From positions 309,001 to 373,000 of the forward strand of contig CAWZYM010000312.1 in the NCBI GenBank assembly GCA_963966185.1: a stretch of DNA of 64,000 bases. The letters are read 5' to 3'. Made by a program: the position numbers and the translations under genes. The notes under the pieces were generated by a model that searched no databases, was not told the origin of the DNA, and saw only the letters and a program-made list of their open reading frames with translations. Positions 22,310 through 33,832 of this stretch are shown piece after piece (the first letter of the stretch is position 1; the number at the start of each line of letters is the position of its first letter). The stretch is from Rhabditoides inermis (lineage: Eukaryota > Nematoda > Chromadorea > Rhabditida > Rhabditidae).

Positions 22310-22469
22310 TGCGGGGACGACTGCAAGAGGTACGTGACCATTGACTACAACAGGGTCATGCAGCACTTGCCGGTCGAATAGAACACCGCGGACAATCCGA
22401 CGGGCGACACTGAGGAAAAGCAGTTCTTCGACACTCTCGAGCCGGATACGGAAATGGCAGACGTCATGT

Positions 22470-22990
22470 GTGCTTGTCAGCAGGGTGAGTCGTGGCATGT
22501 TCTCACTGAACGCGCCGTGCGAGATCAACGACTGCAGGATGCTTGCGCTATTCGACACGGGAGCCAATGTGAGTGTGTGTGCCACACCTCTGTGACGCCG
22601 CTCATTGGTGTGTTCAATTTCGACGCGCCCGGCATCGAGTCGGCAACGGGACCGTCCGGCGGGCCGGTGAAGTTGTGGGATAGAAGCTCACCAACATTAA
22701 GATCAGCGGTATCAACCATCCCACCGTGGTGAACTTCTCTCGCACCATGGCCAAGCCGATGAACGTGGAGGGATATCAAGTTATCCTCGAAAACGACTTC
22801 CTTGCTCGTCTGCCCCGTTGGTCAATCGATTATCGCAATCGACGATTCGAGGTGGGAGGCGACAGCGTCACCATGATCGAGGTGCCCGTCAAGAAGGACG
22901 GACTCGCGAGCATCATCGCCCGCGACACCCAGGTAGTCAAAGCGGGACATGAGTCATTCATCGACTGCAGCATCATCTCGGATGAGGAAG
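22470..22990 (+). pseudogene. Retroviral-type aspartic protease, frameshifted
   Basis: The catalytic motif LALFDTGANVSV lies at about 22540-22580. Its frame stops within about 25 nt. The sequence continues in a second frame (IGVFNFDAPGIESATG) and then a third (NIKISGINHPTVV, YQVILENDFLARL). The ILENDFL motif is the usual C-terminal flap region of Gypsy proteases. At least two frameshifts leave it inactive. Confidence 0.7.
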
Positions 22991-23329
22991 GCAACGACTG
23001 GTGCACCGACGGCGTGGGAGAAGTGTTCCTTGAGAACAACCTCTACATGCAGCCGACCGTTCGCAACAGGAAGGGCGGCGAGCTCCTCATTGCCAACGGC
23101 ACCAGCAAGCACGTGGCCATCTACAAAGACCAGTTCCTGGCAGACGCAGTCCCCTGCTTCCGGACGAACAGAATGCTGTCTCCGCGTGTCAGTTACGATC
23201 GGATCTCCAACCGAGCTGCCAGCCGGTACCCGCGCAATCCGCGAGCGCGCCGCACAGATACTCAGGCTTGCGGAGACGCGACAAGAGGAGTCAGACTGCG
23301 AGCAGATCCCCAACGGGATCAACGTGAAG

Positions 23330-23625
23330 GCGGAACAAGAGGGGGAGGAGCCAGCTTCTGGTAATCCTTCAACCGACGTCTTCGTGCCGGACATGAGCGG
23401 CAGTATTCTCGACGACGACGAGAAGACGGTGATGGCTGAGCTGTTCAAACAGTTCAGTGACGTCATGTCAACTTCTTCGTATGATTTGGGATCATACGAG
23501 GCCGACCTCATTGAGATCGATCTGCACACCACCGCCGAGACGAATTATAGAGCTCGAAACAGCCGGGTACCTATGAAGTACCTCAAGGAGGTAGACAAAC
23601 ATTCCGGAATTCTCGAGAGACGGCA
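23330..23625 (+). pseudogene. N-terminal edge of reverse transcriptase, truncated
   Basis: The frame with EKTVMAELFKQFSDVMSTS, YDLGSYEADLIEIDLHTT and SRVPMKYLKEVDKH matches the region just before the RT fingers in Gypsy elements. It stops matching at about 23600-23625, where sequence jumps to the end of integrase. No YxDD motif exists anywhere in the element. Confidence 0.65.
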
Positions 23626-24194
23626 GCTACGTGAAGACGCTTCTCCGCACACTTCGGGTGGTATGGATGAAAGCCGAGCGGGAGGCCGAAGTGGCAAGGA
23701 ATAGAATGGCCACTAAGCTGCCATCTCACCTGAAGCCGCTAGAGATCAACGTTAGTGATCGCGTCTACCTCAAGAACTACAACAGGACGAAAGGAGTCAG
23801 CGACAAGCTGATCCTCCCTTGGAAGGGTCAGTATAGAGTGCTGGAGATTGAGCACCCATACGTCACTTTCGATAGCTGCGTCGCTCAGGAGGTACCAAGG
23901 AGGGTGCACAAGGACCAGCTGAAGAAGTGCTTCGAGCTGGAGGGCCCGATATGGAGCAGACGCCGACTCTCGGAGAGCGAGAGAGAGGCGCTCCGACAGG
24001 CAGGCGCCCAGCCAGCTGACCAGCCCGGCAAAGTCAAGCCGAGCGACGGACCGCACAAGGCGGATCCAAATCTGGATGAAGAGCAGTCGGCAACTGAAGA
24101 GTTCGTGCGGCAGAAGAATCCGAGACGCGGCAAGTACAACAAGAACCAGATTTGCGCGCCACGCCCTCGCGATTCCATCGAGGAGTCTCAGTGA
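23625..24194 (+). pseudogene. Integrase C-terminal domain remnant
   Basis: The frame reads WMKAEREAEVARNRMATKL, then VSDRVYLKNYNRTKGVSDKL and PWKGQYRVLEIEHPYV. This is the usual integrase tail (D-x-V-Y-L then W-K-G-Q/P-Y-x-V). A Lys/Glu-rich extension ends at the stop 24192-24194. The HHCC zinc domain and D,D-35-E core are absent. Confidence 0.75.
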
Positions 24195-26209
24195 GTCAGC
24201 TAATCGACTTTCAGCGACATTGTCATTTTCTTTTAGTGTAAGATTTTCAATTTCTTTAATATATCATTTGCTTCCCTTATGCGTTATTCATACACAGCGT
24301 TCGTGGCTGCGCGCGCCGTTATTTCCAGCTGCGCGGCCGGTCCCTCGATCCCCAGCAAAGAGGGAGAAAGAGAGATTCCGAAGAAGCTAGAGCAGTTTTC
24401 GCAATCACCAGCAGGCGCTTGCAAAGGGGGGAGGCGACGGCAGACAGGCAGATGCGACGCGGAGCGGATGCGAAGCGATCAATCGATGAAGCATGCCCAG
24501 CGCGCAGCCTGGCGAGAGCGCGACATCGGGGGTGCAGACGACAGGCCTATGCGCAGTGGCAAACCCCGCCCACAATCGCACCTTTCTGCCCCGATAGTCA
24601 CGCCGCGACCGGCCGTTTACGCGTGTATTAGACCGCTGTGGTCACTACCGAGCAGTCCAACGACACCAGCATGGACATGCCCGGGGAGATCAGGACGGGT
24701 GAGTCGTTTTGTAATCATTCATTTTGAGTCATTCATTTTCTTATCAGTTTGTGCTTCGTTAGCTTTTATTTTATAAGTTTTCGTTATTAGCGTTTTGTAG
24801 TTTCATTCAGTTGCATTATATAAGTTTAGAACATTTGTGTTAGTTTAGAAAAAAAATTTTGTACCAGTTAGAACAGTTTAGTTGCATTTTGTGTGTTTTG
24901 TTTATTATGCATTATTTGTTTGAATTGGGTTGCATCGATTTATCGATTGCAACACAGTTCTGTACATTGTAAACTGTATTCGCAGGTTCAGCCCCACTGG
25001 ACCCGGCTAGCAATAGCTGCAGCAGCAGAACCGAGGGAGCGCACCGGGTCGCCAAGGCAGGCGCGCCGATCGGGCGGACCAGCTCCAGCTTCTACGGGAG
25101 CGAAATCACCTACTCTGTCTGCTGGCAGGAGACCGGCAAAATTGAGGGGTGCTGTCCCCGCGTTTTTCCTATAAACCACCAACAAAACCAAGGTGAGTCG
25201 AGGGAGAAACCGGGAGCTACCACTCGTTTGTAGGTTCTTCGTCTGCAACGAGTCCGCTGCCAACGGCAAGGCCTACTCTCGTCTACGACGTCGATCAGAC
25301 CAAGGAGGTTCTTGCGGGTAGCCGGAACATCGAGCTGATCACCGGCTTGACCAACTGCGAGGTGTTCTGTGCCGCGCACAAGCTGGCAAGGACAAGAGAC
25401 CAATAAGCCTTCCGGTTCACCAACGGTGGACCACAGGTATGAGACTAAGGGTGTGTACAAAGATACACAACCCCAGTTGTTCAAACGGTTGCGAAACATG
25501 CAGTTTACTTGTACGAATTGTATCCAGTTAATTTTCGGTCATACTTTTTGAGTGAGTGAGACAAACTTTCAGTCAACCCACTTGTTCAGGAGCTGGTGGA
25601 CTCAGCCATCAAGGTTGGGATCTCACTGACTCGGCAGCTCTGCGGAGATCCGTCAAGGACAGCGGCGATACCAGCAAGGTGGCGCCCGGCAACGTCAACA
25701 TTGACGAGGATCTTACAAGCCCCGCCGGCAACGGCGAGATCGAGCCGCAACTCGGTAGCCGCGACACCGAGAAGGTGGTGCACAGAAGCGCCGCCCCAAG
25801 ATGGTTTCATTGACAAACCAGCTGGTTTGGATCCTAGCGGTACGTTACGATACGTTTCGCATTTCCGATAATAACATGGATTGTTCAGGTGCGACAGCCG
25901 GACACCCGAGCGACCAACGCCCTTGATCGCTCGACAGAGAGAGCAGCACCAGGAACAAACCCGAGTGCTTTCTCCGCGTCAGCGTTGGAACGCCATTTCT
26001 CCATTGAACGAGCCGTGCCAACAGGAACGCCAACCAGCAGCAGCTGTGCAGCACGCGTCAAGCAGTCCAGCTGCGAGGCCAACGGGCCAACCAAGGTTGC
26101 CAACATCACGTCATCAGCCGAGGTATCTGAAGAGTTTGAGTGAGAGCGATTGCGGCTCTGACTCTCTGCGGTCAGGCCTTGTGTCCGTCCGCCGGGAGTC
26201 GGACGCTGC
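24195..26209 (+). other. 3' untranslated body of the retrotransposon
   Basis: No convincing long coding frame is seen. The stretch contains a T-rich block (24700-24950), hairpin copy 8 at 25144-25162 and short frames without recognisable motifs. Donor- and acceptor-like sites are present (for example GGTGAGTCG at 25191), so spliced products are possible. Confidence 0.45.
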
Positions 26210-26221
26210 AAAGGGGGGAGG
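26209..26221 (+). promoter_or_regulatory. Polypurine tract
   Basis: The purine run AAAGGGGGGAGG lies immediately before the 3' LTR, the usual second-strand primer site. Confidence 0.85.
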
Positions 26222-26818
26222 TGTGACAGAGAGAGTATCTCCTTCTGTCGCATCTCACTCTGCGAGAGAGATGCTTACTCGACTCTAGTCTGATCACTCA
26301 TTGCAGCCAACGGCACGACGGGTGATCTACCGATACACCGGCGGGAACGCGGCCGATCGACTGATAACAAGCGGGAACAGGCGGGACTCGTGTCGTCCGT
26401 CCATTGGCCGAGACGCCACTACATGCCCCGCCCCCTTCCCTATATAAGCCACCCTCACCACTCAGTCAGGGGTTCAGTACGGCGGTAGCTGATACTCAGA
26501 TGCCAGTCCTGAGACCTTAGGTCCCACCATAGACCACCTGAGGGGTGCCGTCCCCGCGTCCACATTGGGGTTTACCCCGTTCCCTATCCATTTCTCATTG
26601 TGTGCTTGTTATGCGAGATAAAGATGCGAAACATCTGTTCTTGTATTGCATTCACATTATGTCCCACGGGAACTAATGTGGACTACGGGGTTGTTATCAA
26701 CGGTAGTAGTTGCGATTTGATATCGAAGTCCTCTGGGTTGGCGCATCCGCTCACGCGGATGTCCCTAACAGGTAGGTCCTGGGCCGACCGGCGTTCACAC
26801 GTCCAAACACCTGTCACT
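26222..26818 (+). repeat. 3' LTR
   Basis: This is the 597-bp copy of the 5' LTR at an offset of 9970 bp. It includes the TATA box at 26441 and hairpin copy 9 at 26540. The GTATT duplication follows at 26819-26823. Confidence 0.93.
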
Positions 26819-26893
26819 GTATTCAGAAACATCGGTTTGCTGTCAAAACCACGATCCTACGACCGATGGTAAAAGAAAATCGATAATATCGAT

Positions 26894-26986
26894 TCAGTTG
26901 ATACAGTCGGTGGATTCCCCGGAGAACTGGCCAGCCAGATTCAGCTCTCCAATGTCAAAGACCTGAAAGAATGGCTAGTACTTGGG

Positions 26987-27027
<41 letters not shown>

Positions 27028-27923
27028 GTCACCAACCTTCTCAAGCGCCATCTCCTTCTCGCCCTCCACCACGAAACTGTCCGGAATCACGATGCTCACC
27101 TTCTTGAAGCACAACTGAAAAAGTACGGTTACTATTGACACCTGGCTTTATTGGGAAGGACGACGAAAAGACAATAAAACACAGAATGAGAGAGATAGAG
27201 AGAGGGAGGGAGAGAGAGAGAGAGTTCTCCTCGACGCACCCCAGTGTGCCCGCACTTGTGGTAGATGTTGAGCTTGGGGTCGATGGTGGTGAGTTCTGTC
27301 TCTGTGCCTGCCAGTTGGAACTCGCCCCTCTCATTCGAGAAGCCCTCATCCATAAGGTCGTCGATCTCCACTGCAAACGTTTCAGCTTTGTTTTTGAAAA
27401 AATGAAAATTCTCTAGTTGACCTATTGATAGTGTTTCAGAATTCAATTCAATTTAGTTTCAATACAATTCAATTCAATTCAATCGCATATGTGGAAAATT
27501 GTTCAAATTGCAGAAAAAAATCATAGACGTTATTATGATAATACGATAATGTGGTATGTGGGGTGGGGTAAAACAGTATGAGCTACTACCGCGTTTCCGT
27601 TTTAGCTTTTGTTTTTGAGAAAATGATCATTCTCCTACCGTCCTATTGACACTTTTTTAGAATTTTATGTAGTTATTGATCTATTGAAACGTACGTCGTC
27701 ACATGAGCTTCATGGAACGGTACACTGTTTTTTACGAGCATGTGTGACTCCTACTCCTGCCAATGCGCGCACATTGGCAGGTTGTTTCATGGATTGAGTG
27801 AGACTGTCGTAATTTAAGTATAATATAACTCACTTCTGTCCACGTCGTACAGTTTCACTTTGATGTTCTCCGCCGGCTCGCCGTTGCACATCAGACGACC
27901 CTGCAAGGATTCTCTCCCTTCCT

Positions 27924-27977
<54 letters not shown>

Positions 27978-28227
27978 TCCTGTCTCTGTCTCTATTTCTC
28001 TCTCTCATCCTAAAATATAGGCCTTGTGAACTTGTGATACGTTTCATAACTACATATAACAAAAGCATTCCTTCATTCCGTATGACCAATCTTTCTCATG
28101 TTCTAGGCATAGTAGTACTCTGTAGCCCGTTCACCTTGACGGCGGCGGCCTGCTTCTTGCCGAACAGATTCGGCACGGCGAAGGCGGAAACGGAAACGAG
28201 AAGAGAACAGAGGAGGACGAACTTCAT
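26894..28227 (-). CDS. Transthyretin-like (TTR) secreted protein
   Basis: Five exons give 145 aa: 28135-28227, 27834-27900, 27240-27370, 27037-27114, 26894-26962; phases agree. A signal peptide MKFVLLCSLLVSVSAFA leads into the TTR-like beta sandwich: GRLMCNGEPAENIKVKLYDV, a segment containing DDLMDEGFSNERGEFQLAG, then PKLNIYHKCGH, VSIVIPDSFV and a C-terminal FDIGELNLAGQF. Conserved Cys residues match the nematode TTR-like family. Members are secreted; individual functions vary and none is assigned here. A near-identical gene lies upstream. An acceptor ttattcag lies 5 nt before the ATG. The LTR retrotransposon ends 75 bp past the stop codon. Confidence 0.93.
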
Positions 28228-28853
28228 GATGACTGAATAAAAAACTGACTCATCCCTATCATGGAGTTCGAAAACTGCACGTTCACAACTCTCGATAATT
28301 GCTCGCGCAATGCAACTGAAAACACTGCGCACAGTTCCATAAGTCAAATGTGATCACGTATCGATCGTGCGAATAAAAACGATGGAGTAGATCTCGAATA
28401 CGTCACATTGTCGATAGTGAGCCGCCAATCTTGTGTCCCTTGTTTATATATTTCCATCCCGCCTACCCTGATGCCAACAGGTTTACCGAGAGTTCTTCTG
28501 TCGAAATGAGAACTATTTCGGTGAGACATCAGTGAGAGAGAAACATGGGCAACTCGCCAGATAGGCGATACAATTGGACTATTGGACAACCACAACGGAC
28601 AAGGAACGTATTTCCTTCCTGATATGTGATAAGTATCGAGTGTTTTTATTCCAGCCCTATACTGATCAACACCGTGAGTAATGTAATTGACCAGTCCCAT
28701 TCGCCCATTCAAAAGGGCAACAGCCCATTATTTCACGCCACCGATTCGAAACCAGAACGAGATTATGTATTTTCCAGATTTATCGATATGTACAGAATAC
28801 AGAGTACAGCGTCATTGTCGGGCAAGAAATCGTGGATTAATCGATATTATCGA

Positions 28854-28938
28854 TTAGTTGAGGCAGTCGGTGGACTCTCCCGAGAACTTTCCGGCCAGGT
28901 TCAGCTCTCCGATGTCGAACTCCTGAAATCGAGCGATA

Positions 28939-28985
<47 letters not shown>

Positions 28986-29495
28986 GAGAGAAAGAGAGAA
29001 AGAGAGAAAGACGACAGAGAGTAGGTAATCGAGAGGATCAGGCAGAGATCGTGGTTAGTGGTTAGAAAGGGGAGAGAAAGAGAGACGAGAGTTCGTGGGA
29101 AAACGAGAGAGTCAGACAGTGCTCACCTTGGCGTCCTCCTTCTCTCCCTCCACGACGTAGCTGTCCGGCACGACGATGCTGATCTTCTTGAAGCACAGCT
29201 GAAGGAATCTTGTTATATGTATCTGGAAGCTCACGCTCAAATTTGACTCCTTTTTACTCGACGTATTTCGGGTGCAGACACTATTTTGAAGAAAGAGAAG
29301 AAGAAAGTGGAACAGGAAAGAACAGGAAAGGAGACAAACACGACGCACCCCTGTGTGTCCGCACTTGTGGTAGATGTTGAGCTTGGGGTCGATGGTGGAG
29401 AACTCGGTCTCCGTGCCCCGCAGATGGAACACTCCCTTCTCGTCAGTGAAGCCCTCGTCCATAAGGTCGTCGATCTCAACTGCAAAGTCCGTCCT

Positions 29496-29547
<52 letters not shown>

Positions 29548-30034
29548 GCTCTCTCTCCCTCTCCCTCTCCGTCTCTCTCTCTTTCTCTCTTTTTCATAAC
29601 TCTATCTGATTTAAGATCGGTGTTTATTCACGTTCATTTAAAAAAATTCAATCCGCTACTGTAATTGCTTACAAAATAAATCTGAGGTTCATGAAACGGC
29701 CATGAAACGTAAACATACATAACATATTGTTCACATTACTTGCGAAGAATTAATGCGATAGCACCGCTGCTATATTCAAATTTGCGAAAGCAATTTCATC
29801 TGAGTGAGAAAGTAGTTTGTCCGTGACATAATTTCGATCGTCTACCGCTACCGATCGAATTTGTCAAACAGCGAGCTTTCGACTATTTCAGTCACAAACT
29901 TCCAAAACATACTCACGTCTGTCCACATCATACAGCTTGACCTTGACGTTCGACGCCGGCTCGCCGTTGCACATCAGACGACCCTGCGAGGGGAGAGGTA
30001 ACCTTTTCTCTCTCTCTCTCTCTCTCTCTTTTTT

Positions 30035-30083
<49 letters not shown>

Positions 30084-30142
30084 TTCTCCTCTCTCTCCCC
30101 TCTCTCTCCCCTCTCTCTCTCTCTCCTCTCTCTCTCTCCCTA

Positions 30143-30181
<39 letters not shown>

Positions 30182-30282
30182 GAACTCACAGTGACGGCAG
30201 CTGCCTGCTTCTTTCCCAGCGGGTTCGGCAGGGAGATGGCGGCGGCAGTGGCGACCACAGCGGCAAGCAACAAGAGCTTCAT
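28854..30282 (-). CDS. Transthyretin-like (TTR) secreted protein, tandem paralogue
   Basis: Five exons give 143 aa: 30190-30282, 29917-29983, 29349-29479, 29127-29198, 28854-28922. These have the same phases as the neighbour, and exons 1, 2, 3 and 5 have the same lengths. The signal peptide is MKLLLLAAVVATAAAISLP. Landmarks are GRLMCNGEPASN, DEGFTDEKGVFHLRG, DPKLNIYHKCGHTG, ISIVVPDSYV and EFDIGELNLAGKF. Only exon 4 differs in length (24 versus 26 aa). Introns are filled with (CT)n/(GA)n. An acceptor tttcag lies 2 nt before the ATG, consistent with trans-splicing. Confidence 0.93.
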
Positions 30283-30395
30283 TTCTGAAACACAAAAAAT
30301 GAGATGTCAAAAATATCACAAAAACACAATAAATGCGACGTATTTTTTGAGGAGTGGTGCGTGGTGAAATGGGTGCCACCACAAACCGCCGCTCG

Positions 30396-30403
30396 CTTAT
30401 ATA
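30396..30403 (-). promoter_or_regulatory. Probable TATA box of the TTR gene
   Basis: TATATAAG on the minus strand lies about 115 nt upstream of the ATG at 30282. Confidence 0.5.
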
Positions 30404-30549
30404 TCACTACCGGCAACGAGTTTGCACAGAGTTCTCTGGGCGAGAGAGTGGGGTGAGTGAGGAGGGCGCAGACGGCAATAGGGTGAGGTCGACCGCGCGA
30501 AACGCGTCGTACTCGCAAATTCAATGAAAACGTATAATAGCATAGGGGC

Positions 30550-30610
30550 AATTGCGGTTGACCTTCCTCTTTTTCTCGTATAGTCGTATTTATACTTCTC
30601 GAATATCCCC

Positions 30611-30669
<59 letters not shown>

Positions 30670-31620
30670 ATCTCTCTCTACGTGACCTAAGAAAAACCTG
30701 TTTCCCCAATCTCATTGTGTCAACTTGCCACTCCTTTCTTATCGGGTCTCTGTCTCATATCGTAAATTCAACCACCCATATCATTTCAATCTAACCAAAA
30801 CATTGACACAACTTTTCACACTCAGAAACACATCCTTTTCGGAGGTTCAAAACAACATTTAACAAAAACTCAGACAATCGTCATTTAGCGATATTTTTCA
30901 GGTCCAACTTCCGTCTCGCTATCCCTTTCCGTGACACCATTGTCTGAGAGAGAGAGAGAGAGAGAGAGAGATGGGAAATGAAAACAGTCTCTGACTAACA
31001 CTGTTTGTCCAACTAATACACCGGAAGCAGACTCTTTCACGCTTTCTCAAATCTCGAAAATCGACCTGGAAATGACTCACTGAACACACGTGAATTGTAA
31101 ACAACCATCTCTTCATCTGTGAAAATGAATACAGTCAGCACTAACCTATTCACAGTACATCCCCGAATTAGAAAAAAATAAGAATGACTCCATCATATCT
31201 CATATCGTCATCAGTGAAAGAAACACGAGCATGTGCATGGGTCCATGGGCCCCACCCACTAGACCACCCAGGGTGTGAAGTTTGAATGCGTCCTGAGACA
31301 TAAAACTTTCTTGGCTCCGTACGTCGCTCCGACTTCTGACTGAATAAGCTCAGTCAGGCCTGGTACAGTTCTCAATGTCAGCACAGTCAGTCAGGACAAA
31401 AAATGCGAAAATGTTTGTTCTCATGAAATAATTGTTTTTCTGGTTTCCTCTACAGAACAAATATTTCCGTTAAAACATATTTCAGTACAAATACATTTGC
31501 CTAATAAGTGGGCGTGGCTTGTTCGTTATTTCGCAATCAAAGCTGGTGTGAAATAACAATGAGTCACGTGTCTTCCTTCATTTTTAATAAATTTTCATTT
31601 TCAATTACGCAGCACTAGTT
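30550..31620. other. Intergenic with CT and GA tracts
   Basis: The stretch holds (CT)n at about 30614-30680 and (GA)n at about 30944-30970. No gene is recognised. It separates the divergent TTR and F-box-like genes. Confidence 0.55.
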
Positions 31621-31625
31621 CAGGC

Positions 31626-32929
31626 ATGTCTGCCGCCGACCCCTCTCTTCCCTCGTTCCCCATCCACCTCTTCCCCAGCCTCGTCCATACACACATCTTC
31701 AAGCGGCTCAACGTCGAGGTGAGCTGTTCCTGACGATCTTTAAAAGATGTATAGTTAGTTGATTCTGGTAATAATTAGAAGAGATCAGTCGTACAGGTCT
31801 CCTCGTGTTCGACTGATGCGCGTTTACGTTTACGCGGTTCGAATTAATTAGGAAAAGTGGCTTTATTCGAGAGAAAAAAATTGTTTTGTAGCACGCGAGG
31901 ACCTTGAGTAGTGTCAGAATGAGAAGCAAAGACTGTGAAAGCTGGTCAGTTGAGGCCCGCTCGCGCCTCCGTCTGGTGTGTCGTGAGGCGAGCTCGCTGT
32001 GCGATGAGATGGCAGACTGTCGCTTCGAGGGAGCAGACACACTCGACATCATTCTGCTCACCGGAAAGTTCACCGAGGTCGGTTGCATAATCACGTTAAT
32101 CAATATGGATGATCGATTGATGAATTATCTTATTAGTTCATCTTTTTGAAACGGCTGCTTCGAAAAACGCAGATTTTATTGAGAAGCAAGATAAAGGAGA
32201 ACAGAAAAAGACGATGATGACATGGTGTAATATCGACCACATAATAGTAAAGGTATAGGTCGAAGGAGGACAATGACACAGATTGCGGAGAGTACTACAA
32301 ATACAGACCGTGCTATGTACCGCACATCGTACTTGGTCATGCCATAGTCCGAGGAGAGTGAGCGTGTTGCGTGTCGGGTGACGTGCGCTCGCGCCACTCC
32401 CGGTCTCGCCCTGTGCTGCCTTCACAAGGCAGGCCAGCTGCCACTCGTGCTGCTGCGATTCGGGGGCGAGGAGATGCGAGTGCAGTGGGCAGATGACCAG
32501 GCGTGGACAGCCGCCGCCAAGCAGGCACGCTTCCCGCCAGTCATCGGTGAGTGAGACCTTCGTTTTTTTTCAAATAAAATGTGATCAGTCTCTTCGAACC
32601 ATCCCTTTCAAAACACGTTGTTTGTTCGCTTGTGGTTCTAAGCGAATGGAATTGTTTGCTTGCAGAGCGCGCGCTGGCTCGCCTCGTCTCTGTGCACGGC
32701 GGCAGCGTGTGTGCCGTCTCGTTCGCGATGCGGTGTGGCTCGCGGCGACCCTGGCAGCCCACCGTCCCCGCCTCGCTCTTCCGCCACCTCTCCCGCATGC
32801 CCCACCTCGCATCGCTACACTTCTACGAGGCACACTTCCTGCAGGGTGACGCGTGTGAGTATCTCTCTCTATCTCTATCCCTTTTTCTCTCTCTCTCTAT
32901 CTCTATCTCTCTTTCTCTCTTTCTCTCTT

Positions 32930-32990
<61 letters not shown>

Positions 32991-33797
32991 TTCTCTCTAT
33001 GTCTAAAGTTCAGACGCGGACTGTCCCCGCATCTCGCATCCCGTATCCATCACTGTCGACAATACTCACTTCGGCATGGTTGATTCTCTGGGAGACGGGG
33101 TAGTTCTACTTTTATTACTTACATTTAGTTAGACATTAAAGCAATGTATTATGTTATCTGTGTTAGTTAGACATCAAAGCAATGCGTTCTGTTATCTGTG
33201 TTGTCAACATGGTCAATGCCTTTGGATTTCCTCATTTTTCCAGCGCTGGCTGTCCAAATTCGACACGATCACTTGCTTCTATCCGAAGACGTGCCGAAAC
33301 GGACTTTCGAACAACCTGGTGTGACGGGTGTTCAATCGTTTCGCTATTGTTTCAGCTCTACACAATGGCTTCTGCGTTCGGAGAGCTTTCGATTCATCCC
33401 AAGACTATTCGCATCTACGATCCTGACAGTTATAGGTGAGAGGGAGAGAGAAAGAGAGAGAGAGAAAGAGAGAGAGAGAAAGAGAGAGAGAGAGAGGGAG
33501 AGAGAGAGAGATGGGACTCGCTTCCAGCATGGGCGGCGTGCAAGCACTCTCCCGGCACTGCGACCGCCTCAACCTCTCTGTCGACATTGGTGATTAACGG
33601 ATTCATTCACGGCTGGAATTCTGAAATTTGGTATTTGTTCATCTGTACTTTGTTTTGCAGATGGGATTCTGCCTCCGGACGAGTACGACCCCCACTATCC
33701 GTGGGTGTTCCCGAGGCGCACCGTCGAGGAGGAGATGAACGACTACAGGCAGCAGCTCGCGCCGCTCACTCGCATCAACAACGTATGAATAATAATA

Positions 33798-33832
<35 letters not shown>

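Larger units (their letters stand above)
16252..26818 (+). mobile_element. Recently inserted, internally deleted LTR retrotransposon (Gypsy-like)
   Basis: Two 597-bp LTRs flank a 9.4-kb interior and differ at only about three positions. GTAT(T) duplications lie at 16248-16252 and 26819-26823. A polypurine tract precedes the 3' LTR. Interior order: a long 2.8-kb leader with hairpin repeats, gag, zinc-knuckle nucleocapsid, a membrane-segment region present twice, an aspartic protease, only the N-terminal edge of the RT region, then the C-terminal end of integrase, and a 2-kb 3' region. RT, RNase H and the integrase core are absent, so it must have moved using enzymes supplied in trans (inference). 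Protease order and the IN tail suggest Gypsy affinity. Confidence 0.9.

Noticed and set aside
21085..22585. Long minus-strand frames of 239 and 285 aa in the retrotransposon
   Set aside because: They are antisense to the gag-pro region, produced by its codon bias and GC content.
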